Assembly (NCBI GenBank): GCA_905478795.1 | Contig: CAJQJX010000068.1 | Coordinates: 1-47,483, forward strand | Origin: an uncultured Flavobacteriales bacterium | Lineage (GTDB): Bacteria; Bacteroidota; Bacteroidia; Flavobacteriales_D; Sanyastnellaceae | DNA: 47,483 nt | Direction of reading: 5' to 3' | Part shown: piece after piece, positions 32,397-39,616 of the stretch | How the letters are laid out: each line of letters begins with the position of its first letter | How positions within the stretch are numbered: the stretch's first letter is position 1 | The notes under the pieces: model-generated | Told to the model about the DNA's origin: nothing | The model's database searches: none | The model's input: only the letters and a program-made list of their open reading frames with translations | Translations under genes and position numbers: made by a program

Positions 32397-33545
32397 TTAG
32401 GCAATGACGCCGCTGCCCAAAACTTCTTCGCCAGTCTCCATGTCGTGCCAAGCGGCAAACTGTCCGGGGGCAATGCCCGATTGTGGCTCATCAAACACCA
32501 AGGTGTAACCAAAATCCGTTTTGGTCAGCTCGGCATCTTGCAAGGGTTGGCGGTAACGAAAACGTGCCTTTACCCGCATGCTGTCCATCACAGCTTCAGG
32601 CGCTCGGTCAGGTCGAATCCAGTGCACATTGGATGCGGTCATGGCGAGGCCTTTGCGGTACAGTCCCGGATGGCGGTCGGATTCACCGACAAACAGAGCA
32701 TTGCGGGACATGTCCTTTCCTATGACAAACAGGGGCTCAACATGGCCTCCTACGTTCAAGCCGCGCCGCTGTCCAATGGTGAAGAAATGCGCTCCAGGAT
32801 GTGTGCCAACCTCTCTGCCTTGGCCCATATCAAAGGTGGGCCCATCCCAGGGGTGCTTCCCGGATTTGACGCCTTCTGAGGGGATCTCAATGATGGGGCC
32901 ATGCTCTACCTCGAGCTGCTGTTGCAGGAATTCGGGCAGCTTCACCTTTCCGACGAAACAAAGGCCTTGGCTGTCTTTTTTCTGTGCGGTGGGCAGCTTT
33001 GCTTCTGAAGCAATGCGCCTGACCTCAGGCTTTTCCAGTTCACCAATGGGGAACAGCGCGTCGGAAAGTTGTTCGGAAGTGACTTGACACAGAAAGTAGC
33101 TCTGGTCTTTATTGGGGTCTCGCCCTGCCAGCAATTGGTGCCGCCCCTCGGGCGTCGTGGCGCGCCGGCAATAGTGGCCGGTTGCCACGGCATCTGCACC
33201 CAGTTGATGGGCGGCATTGCGAAAGAGGTCGAATTTGATTTCGCGGTTGCACAACACGTCGGGGTTGGGCGTTCTGCCCGCTGCGTACTCGGCAAACATG
33301 TGGTCTACAATCCGCTCGCGGTAAGCATTCGAAAGGTCGATGACTTGGAAAGGGATGCCCAAATGCTGGGCCACAAGGAGGGCGTCGTTGGCATCGTCCA
33401 CCCAAGGACAGGCGTTGTCAAGGGTGACGGAGTCGTCGACCCAATTGCGCATAAAAATGCCGATGACATCGTGGCCCTCTCGCTGCAGTTGCAACGCGGC
33501 CACGCTGCTGTCCACACCACCTGATAGGCCTACTACAACGCGCAT
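32397..33545 (-). CDS. mnmA: tRNA-specific 2-thiouridylase MnmA
   Basis: MnmA installs sulfur at U34 of tRNAs for Lys, Glu and Gln. The 382-residue product has the PP-loop VVGLSGGVDSS at residues 4-14, the first catalytic Cys in TPNPDVLCNREIKF, the ATGHYCRR segment, DQSYFLCQV, and the second Cys in DSQGLCFVGK. The FFTIGQRRGLNVGG segment and a beta-barrel C-terminal domain follow. TAGTTTCG, a -7-like element, lies 4 nt before the ATG. Divergent from the ECF sigma gene across a 97-bp gap that holds an inverted repeat. Confidence 0.98.
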   Translation of the reverse strand: MRVVVGLSGGVDSSVAALQLQREGHDVIGIFMRNWVDDSVTLDNACPWVDDANDALLVAQHLGIPFQVIDLSNAYRERIVDHMFAEYAAGRTPNPDVLCNREIKFDLFRNAAHQLGADAVATGHYCRRATTPEGRHQLLAGRDPNKDQSYFLCQVTSEQLSDALFPIGELEKPEVRRIASEAKLPTAQKKDSQGLCFVGKVKLPEFLQQQLEVEHGPIIEIPSEGVKSGKHPWDGPTFDMGQGREVGTHPGAHFFTIGQRRGLNVGGHVEPLFVIGKDMSRNALFVGESDRHPGLYRKGLAMTASNVHWIRPDRAPEAVMDSMRVKARFRYRQPLQDAELTKTDFGYTLVFDEPQSGIAPGQFAAWHDMETGEEVLGSGVIA

Positions 33546-33571
33546 GGTGCGAAACTACAACGATGCACCCG

Positions 33572-33594
33572 CGAAAGAGTCGTTGCATCTTTCG
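33572..33594. promoter_or_regulatory. Inverted repeat in the mnmA / ECF sigma divergent gap
   Basis: CGAAAGA (33572-33578) and TCTTTCG (33588-33594) form a perfect 7-bp inverted repeat with a 9-bp spacer. It lies 27 bp before mnmA and 48 bp before the sigma gene. The centre-to-centre distance of 16 bp could suit a dimeric regulator. No function is known. Confidence 0.35.
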
Positions 33595-33642
33595 ATATTG
33601 AGCCAAACCGGTAAGTGGTATTCTTTTTTGTGAAAGTGACCC

Positions 33643-34254
33643 ATGCCGGGGCAACCAATCGTGGAACGATTCGTCATTTCTCCGTCCAACCTTCCGGACC
33701 CCGAAACTCTTCGGGCTTGGGTAAAATCTGCCCAAGCAGGAGAATCGGAAGGCCAAAGGTTGATTTATGAGACGTTTGCAGGGAAGATGTTGCTGGCCAT
33801 ACGCCGATACATACCTGGCGAACAAGAAGCGTTGGACGTGCTGCAGGATGGTTTTTTGAAGGTGTTCCACAACATTGGAGGATACACTTTTCGAGGATCA
33901 TTTGAAGGGTGGATGCGGCGCATCATGGTCAATATGTCCATCGATGCATTGCGTTCCTCTAAGCAACTGCAGTTTGTGGGAGAGAGTGAGGAAATGTTGG
34001 ATGTTTTGTCTGCAAAGGAGCTCGAGCAATCTGAACCGGAGTGGGCCGCATTGGATCATCAGGACATCTTGGAAGCAATGGAGCAGTTGACCCCCATGTA
34101 TAGGGCGGTGTTCAACTTGTATGCGATCGAAGGCTATGCGCACAGAGAAATCAGTGAGCAGTTGAAGATCTCAGAGGGGACGTCCAAGTCGAATTACGCG
34201 AAAGCGCGCCGCAACTTAAGAGAGTTGTTGCGAGAGAAATTGAGGAAACAGTGA
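33643..34254 (+). CDS. ECF-type RNA polymerase sigma factor
   Basis: This 203-residue sigma-70 family protein has only regions 2 and 4. Region 2 covers about residues 40-110 (LIYETFAGKMLLAIRRYI, then EALDVLQDGFLKVFHNI and FRGSFEGWMRRIMVNMSIDALR). Region 4 covers about 140-195, including LTPMYRAVFNLYAIEGYAHREISEQLKISEGTSKSNYAKARRNL. The helix-turn-helix with GTSKSNY fits Bacteroidota ECF factors. Its stop overlaps the start of the next gene as GTGA, the usual arrangement for a sigma factor and its regulator. Target promoters are unknown. Confidence 0.95.
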   Translation: MPGQPIVERFVISPSNLPDPETLRAWVKSAQAGESEGQRLIYETFAGKMLLAIRRYIPGEQEALDVLQDGFLKVFHNIGGYTFRGSFEGWMRRIMVNMSIDALRSSKQLQFVGESEEMLDVLSAKELEQSEPEWAALDHQDILEAMEQLTPMYRAVFNLYAIEGYAHREISEQLKISEGTSKSNYAKARRNLRELLREKLRKQ

Positions 34255-35606
34255 GTACGGACCGAGAAGAAGAAAAGAAGCGAGGGGCTGCTGGGGGCAG
34301 CTTTGAGCAAGGCATGCGTTCTGCATTGGAGAAGGCCCCAGGTTTGGTGGCTCCCAGTTGGTTGACCATGCAGTCTGCAATGGCCGGTGGCGCAGCGGGA
34401 GGCGCAGCGGCGGCATCATGGCGCTGGATCATAGGCCCGGCTGCTGGCGCAGCTTTGGTTGGAAGCGCTTTATGGTTCTCAGCCCCTTCACCCCAAGACC
34501 CGGACGTTTCGGAAAACCCCATATTGATGGAGTCGGAACTTGCCGATGGTGAGGCCATTGAGCCGTTGGAGTGGTTCGAGGAAGATGTGGCGGAAACCCA
34601 TGAGGTGTGGCGCATCGAAGGGGAAGCGGTCGCGGCAAAGTCGACGGCCGTTGATGACCAGATAGAATCAGATGCGAACGCCGCTGGCGAAACCGAAGCC
34701 TCTGCATCGGTTGACGATGAATTGGAGGAAATGGGGTCAAACGTCCCCCCCTCCAACGGGCCTTCGTCAGGCGATGTATCCGGAAAGGTTCCAGAGGACA
34801 TTGCGTCCGAAGAATGGGCAGACTTGCCCGTGGAAAAACTCGCGGCATTTGGAGTGGATATCAAAGATGCCTGTGTAGGTACGGAGATTGGGTTCCGCAT
34901 GGCAAAGCCACGTGACAATGTGCGGGTCCTGTGGAATTTTGGAGACGGTCAATTCAGCAATGAGCCCAGTCCACAGCATGTCTTTAGAGCACCGGGTACT
35001 TATGATATTACGTTGAGCGTCACGCGGGTAAGCGATGGATTCATTCGAACCAGGACCATTGAGAACCTGGTGACGATTCACGCCAACCCTGAGGCGGAGT
35101 TTACTTGGAAAGTTCCAGAGTCGAGTATGCGTACCCCAGAGGTCACCATGCTGAATGCGAGTAAAAATGCGGCATCCTGCACATGGGTCGTAGACGGTGA
35201 GACCACCCAAGTAGGCACGGCCGTGGCCTTTGACTTGGACAGGGTTGGGGAGCACGTGGTTCAGTTGGTGGCGAGTTCATCGCATGGGTGTCAATCTGTT
35301 GCCAGCCATACCATTGAGGTGGGCAACCGATTTGGCATTGGAGGATCTGGTCGCTTTAGTCCTAATGGGGACGGACGCTACGACACGTTTATGCCAAGAG
35401 GGGTGGCTCAATTGGAAATGCCTTTTGTCTTCCGAATAGAAGATGGTCAAGGACAAGTGGTGTATACCACCACAGTCGCAGCTCCATGGGATGGGAAGTT
35501 GCCCGATGGCACTGTGGCCAGTTCCGGGCAGGCGTATTCCTGGTCAGTGGTTGTCAATCAGAAGGACGGTCCCTCTTATTTTTCTGATGAAGTCCTGGTC
35601 GAATGA
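34251..35606 (+). CDS. Membrane-anchored PKD / CHU_C-like protein, candidate anti-sigma partner
   Basis: This 451-residue protein has no N-terminal signal peptide. Residues 1-55 are predicted cytoplasmic and contain FEQGMRSALEKAPGLVAPSWLTM. That segment resembles the F-x(3)-(L/I)-x(3)-P-x(2)-(V/P)-P-x(2)-W motif often seen at the N-terminus of proteins encoded next to Bacteroidota ECF factors. One TM spans about 57-77. A long acidic linker (80-195) leads to a PKD domain (about 200-278, core LWNFGDGQFSNEPSPQHVF), a second Ig/PKD-like domain (280-357) and a C-terminal domain (366-451). The last opens with RFSPNGDGRYDTF and ends near WDGKLPDG, like the CHU_C gliding-motility domain. It starts at GTG 34251, overlapping the sigma stop. 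Role as anti-sigma or sensor is inferred. Confidence 0.85.
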   Translation: MSTDREEEKKRGAAGGSFEQGMRSALEKAPGLVAPSWLTMQSAMAGGAAGGAAAASWRWIIGPAAGAALVGSALWFSAPSPQDPDVSENPILMESELADGEAIEPLEWFEEDVAETHEVWRIEGEAVAAKSTAVDDQIESDANAAGETEASASVDDELEEMGSNVPPSNGPSSGDVSGKVPEDIASEEWADLPVEKLAAFGVDIKDACVGTEIGFRMAKPRDNVRVLWNFGDGQFSNEPSPQHVFRAPGTYDITLSVTRVSDGFIRTRTIENLVTIHANPEAEFTWKVPESSMRTPEVTMLNASKNAASCTWVVDGETTQVGTAVAFDLDRVGEHVVQLVASSSHGCQSVASHTIEVGNRFGIGGSGRFSPNGDGRYDTFMPRGVAQLEMPFVFRIEDGQGQVVYTTTVAAPWDGKLPDGTVASSGQAYSWSVVVNQKDGPSYFSDEVLVE

Positions 35607-35625
35607 CAGGCTTTCATTGCGCGGC

Positions 35626-35633
35626 TAGTTTTG
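35626..35633 (+). promoter_or_regulatory. Candidate -7 promoter element for the large T9SS cargo gene
   Basis: TAGTTTTG exactly fits TAnnTTTG and lies in the 114-bp gap between the PKD gene and the 1267-residue cargo gene, 87 nt before its ATG. The gap also contains the imperfect hairpin AGAAG-N5-CTTCT (35649-35663). No clean -33 element seen. Confidence 0.5.
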
Positions 35634-35720
35634 GTCTTTTACTCGTGCAGAAGATTCCCTTCTTATGCAACGTTTAGTTCCGCTTATTGGTTCCATCTTT
35701 GATTCATCTACCAAGACGAT

Positions 35721-38700
35721 ATGATTAAATTTTCTGTTGTTGTTACAGTGCTTCTGACGCTATTGGGGTGTACCACCGCAATGGGGCAGGTGTTCATTAT
35801 AGCCAACGAAACAGCTGAGACTTGTTCTGGAGTTTTTGTGGATGCTGGCAATGGAGCGGACGGTACAGGAAATCCTTATCCAGACGAGAACTTTACCTAT
35901 ACCATTTGTCCAGACAATCCCGGCGATGCGGTTTCGGTGGAGTTCGTTGCCTTTGGCTTGCAGACCAATCCCAACGGCAATAACAGTGATTACCTCAATA
36001 TTTTTGATGGTCCAGATGCGGGCTCTCCCTCCATGGGCAGCTACACAGGCAATTCCTTGCAAGGATTGCCAGTAACGGCCACTGTAAACAACCCAACAGG
36101 TTGCTTGACTTTTGTGTTTCAGGACAATGGTCCGGCCAACACACTTTCACCCGGATGGGAGGCCAACATACTGTGTACGACACCTTGCGCGACTCCTTCC
36201 GCAGCCAGTGGCATTTTGGATCCGGTGTTGTCGAATCCGGACTCCATGTCTGTGGGCGTTTGTCTGAACGAACCGGTGACGTTTGGAGACGCGGGTTCTT
36301 CTGCAGAGGTGGGATTCAGTTTGGATAGCTGGGTCTGGAACTTTGATGATGGTAGCATTGATACACTCTCGTCGGCCTCCAACGTGACACACAGTTTTTC
36401 TGAGCCAGGAGAGTATGTTGTGAATTTGGCGGTCATTGACAACAACGGTTGTGTCTCTTTGAACCTGCAACCATTGCAGGTTTTGGTGAGTACGATTCCA
36501 CTGTTCAACAGCGTGCAGAGTACGCCGGTATGTGCTGGAAGTCCTGCATTTGTAGATGGAAATCCTGTACAGAGTGTGACATGGACAGCCTTGCCTCCAC
36601 AGGTGGTGGCTGGTGAAACTTATTTGGCCGACGGTGCTGGATTCAGTTATTCCAGTGAATTAAACTTTGACTTTTTTGAAGACGGCGCCACGCTCGATGA
36701 CTGTGACGACTTGCTTTCGGTCACGGTCAACATGGAGCACAGCTACATGGGGGACTTGGACTTGACGATTTCATGTCCGAATGGCACTACCGTAGCGCTC
36801 ATGAGCTACCCCAATGGCGGGGGTGGATGCTTTTTGGGTGAAGCAGTTGATGATGGTTCCAACACTCCTGGAACAGGCTATGATTATGGTTGGTCTCCAA
36901 ACCCCGATATCCCGACCAATATCAACGACAACACGAACTGGACGCAGACGACGTATACTGACAATGCAGGCAATGCCGAGAACAACAACATTGCCAATCC
37001 AGGACTGTACGCCTCTGAAGGGAATCTCTGTGATTTTGTGGGGTGTCCATTGAATGGGACCTGGACCTTCTCTGTTTTGGACAACTTGGCCATTGACAAT
37101 GGCTACATTTTCGAATGGGGATTGAACCTGAATCCAGCGTTGATTCCAGGAGTGACCACCTTTACACCGACCATTGGTTTGAGTGCCGACAGCTCGTTTT
37201 GGACGGGGCCAGGCATTGTAGACCAAGATTTTGATGCGAATTACTGTGACATCGTTCTGGACAATCCAGGGTTCTATGATTACACGTTTACCGTTACCAA
37301 TAACTTCAATTGTACGTTCGATACAACCTTGACCATCGAAGTGGTGGAGGGGCCAGAAAACAGCATTACTGCAGGTCCTGATCAAGTGTTCTGCGGAGAC
37401 CCTGTTGAGCTACAGGGTGCTTTCGTTGGTGGAGGCCCATCTCCCTGTGGCGCCAGTCAGGGCACCGAAGTGTATTGCTACGACAACAATGAGAACACGA
37501 CTTGGAACTATTGTCCGGACAACCCCGGTGATGGAACCTTGATGAATATTCTTTTCTACGATGGTCAGATTGAGGGTTTCTTTGACCACATCCAGGTGTT
37601 TGATGGACCAGACGTTTCTGCACCATTGTTGGTGGATTTGACTGGTGATTACCCAGAGACTTCTGTGACTGCGACAAATGCAGATGGTTGTTTGACTGTT
37701 CTGTTTACTTCTGATGGAAGCGTCAGTTGCGCCGCCAGCACCTTCTATGAAGAGGTCAGTTGGTGTATAGGTTGTGGCCTGGACGCATGTGGGTTTGTTT
37801 GGAATTGGGAACCTGCAGAAAACCTGTTGAACCCGAACAGCTCGCAGCCTACGGTGAATGACTTTGATGGAACACCTACCGAATACGTTGTCTTTGTAGA
37901 GCCTATAGGCTTAGACAACTGTGCAACTACAGATACAGTGATGGTTGTTCCCGGATTCGAGTACTCTACAAACTATTCAGATCCGACTTGCTTGATTACA
38001 GATGGAGAGATCAGCATCACCATCAATGAGCCCGCTGCAGATGGCCCTTGGGATGTGGTGTTGAGCAATGTAACCGGTGTTCTTGAGCAGTTGAGTTACG
38101 GAGGAGGACTTCAGGTGTTTGACAACCTGAGCGCGGGCATATATACCCTCGAGGTGTCCGACCAGACAGGATGTTCATATTCAACGGACTTTGATTTAGC
38201 GGATCCAGAACCACCGGGCATAACGGTCAGTGAGGATGTGGTCATCTGCATTGACGGGGTGGCGACATTGACAGCAGAAGCTGATTTTGGAGGGCCATAT
38301 GGCTTCAACTGGACTGTAAACGGAGACCTTGTAGCCCAGGGGCCATCTATTTTGGTGGGGCCAGAGGGCACCACTGTTTATGATGTTCAAGGGGTTGATG
38401 GTGCAGGATGTATCACAGAGCCGGGGTCGGTCACAGTGGGCATATACGATGGCTTTACCGTAGACATTGATGCCGATGATTTGATATGCTTGGGCGATGA
38501 GGTCTTGCTGTCTGCCATCAATGTTACCGGAGGCGAGGGCAATGGATATGCTTACGAGTTTTCCTACGGAGGAGTCACCTATGCGGCCGGAGAGGAAGAC
38601 CAATCTCAGTTCGTACCTCCAGTTACCGGGGACTTTTGTGTCACGGTGACCGAAGCGTGTTCTACCCCAGCGGCCACGGCTTGCATGGAAGTAGAAGTGG

Positions 38701-39524
38701 AGCAGCCTTTTGATTTGCACCTGGCAGCGGATACCACCCGCGGCTGCGTTCCGCAGAATTTGGTGTTCGCCCATGACCTGCCTGCTCCATTGGTGGACAG
38801 TCAGTTCTGGGACTTTGGAGACGATGGAACAAGTGCCAGTGCAGGCCCCATACACACGTATGCAGAACCCGGTGTTTTTGATGTCTCCGTGACGGTGATC
38901 ACCACCACAGGATGCGTGAATACAGAGATCGTAGACAACTACATTCAGATTTTCACGCCGCCAAGCGTTGGATTCGATGCCGGCCCGCAGCCAACAACGG
39001 CACCGGATACCCGTATCGATTTTAACTCCAGTGTTTCACCCAATGTGGTCAGTTGGAATTGGTCCTTTATTCCGGGCAACCTCGAAGCGGTGAGTTTTGA
39101 GCCCGACCCGACCTACACCTTCCCCTTGGGCAATGGCGGCATATATCCTGTAACCCTGACGGTCATCGATACCAACGGATGCCAGTCAGCCGTGACACGA
39201 GAGGTTGAAATTTTTGACTTCTTCAACGTTTTCATCCCCAACAGTTTCACGCCCAACAACGATGGCTTCAATGACATTTGGGCGGTGTACGGATCTGACA
39301 TCGATCCTGACCGGTTTGAGATGACCGTTTTCAACCGCTGGGGTCAATTGGTGTTCGAGACGACCGACCCGGAGGCCGGTTGGATTGGTCAGTCTGACGA
39401 TGAGATGCTGCCTGAGCAATGGTATTTCGCTCAAGATGGCGTGTTCGCTTATCGGGTGGTGCTGTACTCTGAGTCCACCAATGAGAAACGGGAGATCAAG
39501 GGTTTCATCAACTTGACCCGATAA
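35721..39524 (+). CDS. Large secreted CUB / P-domain / PKD protein with T9SS type-B sorting domain
   Basis: This is a 1267-residue surface or secreted protein. Domains in order: signal peptide (about 1-23), CUB-like (35-152), PKD (about 178-255), proprotein-convertase P-domain-like (298-475), a second CUB-like (576-685), Ig-like segments (740-990) and PKD-type domains (995-1078, 1080-1165). The type-B gliding-motility C-terminal domain follows (1168-1267), with FIPNSFTPNNDGFNDIW and FNRWGQLVFET. No catalytic domain is visible, so adhesion or matrix function is likely. The hydrophobic segment also contains a lipobox-like LLGC (Cys17), so lipidation cannot be excluded. It follows the sigma/PKD pair on the same strand with its own candidate promoter and ends at a strong terminator. 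Confidence 0.93.
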   Translation: MIKFSVVVTVLLTLLGCTTAMGQVFIIANETAETCSGVFVDAGNGADGTGNPYPDENFTYTICPDNPGDAVSVEFVAFGLQTNPNGNNSDYLNIFDGPDAGSPSMGSYTGNSLQGLPVTATVNNPTGCLTFVFQDNGPANTLSPGWEANILCTTPCATPSAASGILDPVLSNPDSMSVGVCLNEPVTFGDAGSSAEVGFSLDSWVWNFDDGSIDTLSSASNVTHSFSEPGEYVVNLAVIDNNGCVSLNLQPLQVLVSTIPLFNSVQSTPVCAGSPAFVDGNPVQSVTWTALPPQVVAGETYLADGAGFSYSSELNFDFFEDGATLDDCDDLLSVTVNMEHSYMGDLDLTISCPNGTTVALMSYPNGGGGCFLGEAVDDGSNTPGTGYDYGWSPNPDIPTNINDNTNWTQTTYTDNAGNAENNNIANPGLYASEGNLCDFVGCPLNGTWTFSVLDNLAIDNGYIFEWGLNLNPALIPGVTTFTPTIGLSADSSFWTGPGIVDQDFDANYCDIVLDNPGFYDYTFTVTNNFNCTFDTTLTIEVVEGPENSITAGPDQVFCGDPVELQGAFVGGGPSPCGASQGTEVYCYDNNENTTWNYCPDNPGDGTLMNILFYDGQIEGFFDHIQVFDGPDVSAPLLVDLTGDYPETSVTATNADGCLTVLFTSDGSVSCAASTFYEEVSWCIGCGLDACGFVWNWEPAENLLNPNSSQPTVNDFDGTPTEYVVFVEPIGLDNCATTDTVMVVPGFEYSTNYSDPTCLITDGEISITINEPAADGPWDVVLSNVTGVLEQLSYGGGLQVFDNLSAGIYTLEVSDQTGCSYSTDFDLADPEPPGITVSEDVVICIDGVATLTAEADFGGPYGFNWTVNGDLVAQGPSILVGPEGTTVYDVQGVDGAGCITEPGSVTVGIYDGFTVDIDADDLICLGDEVLLSAINVTGGEGNGYAYEFSYGGVTYAAGEEDQSQFVPPVTGDFCVTVTEACSTPAATACMEVEVEQPFDLHLAADTTRGCVPQNLVFAHDLPAPLVDSQFWDFGDDGTSASAGPIHTYAEPGVFDVSVTVITTTGCVNTEIVDNYIQIFTPPSVGFDAGPQPTTAPDTRIDFNSSVSPNVVSWNWSFIPGNLEAVSFEPDPTYTFPLGNGGIYPVTLTVIDTNGCQSAVTREVEIFDFFNVFIPNSFTPNNDGFNDIWAVYGSDIDPDRFEMTVFNRWGQLVFETTDPEAGWIGQSDDEMLPEQWYFAQDGVFAYRVVLYSESTNEKREIKGFINLTR

Positions 39525-39557
39525 TCTGATTGCGCGGGCAACGCTGTTGTCCTGCAT

Positions 39558-39589
39558 AAAAAAAGGCCGCCCTCAAGGCGGCCTTTTTT
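39558..39589. terminator. Bidirectional rho-independent terminator
   Basis: A run of seven A, stem GGCCGCC, loop CTCAA, stem GGCGGCC and six T. The A and T runs flank the stem, so the hairpin works on both strands. It closes the large T9SS cargo gene (plus) and the seven-gene ribH operon (minus). Confidence 0.95.
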
Positions 39590-39616
39590 GTGGCGTGTTG
39601 TTTCTCGAAGAGCGGC

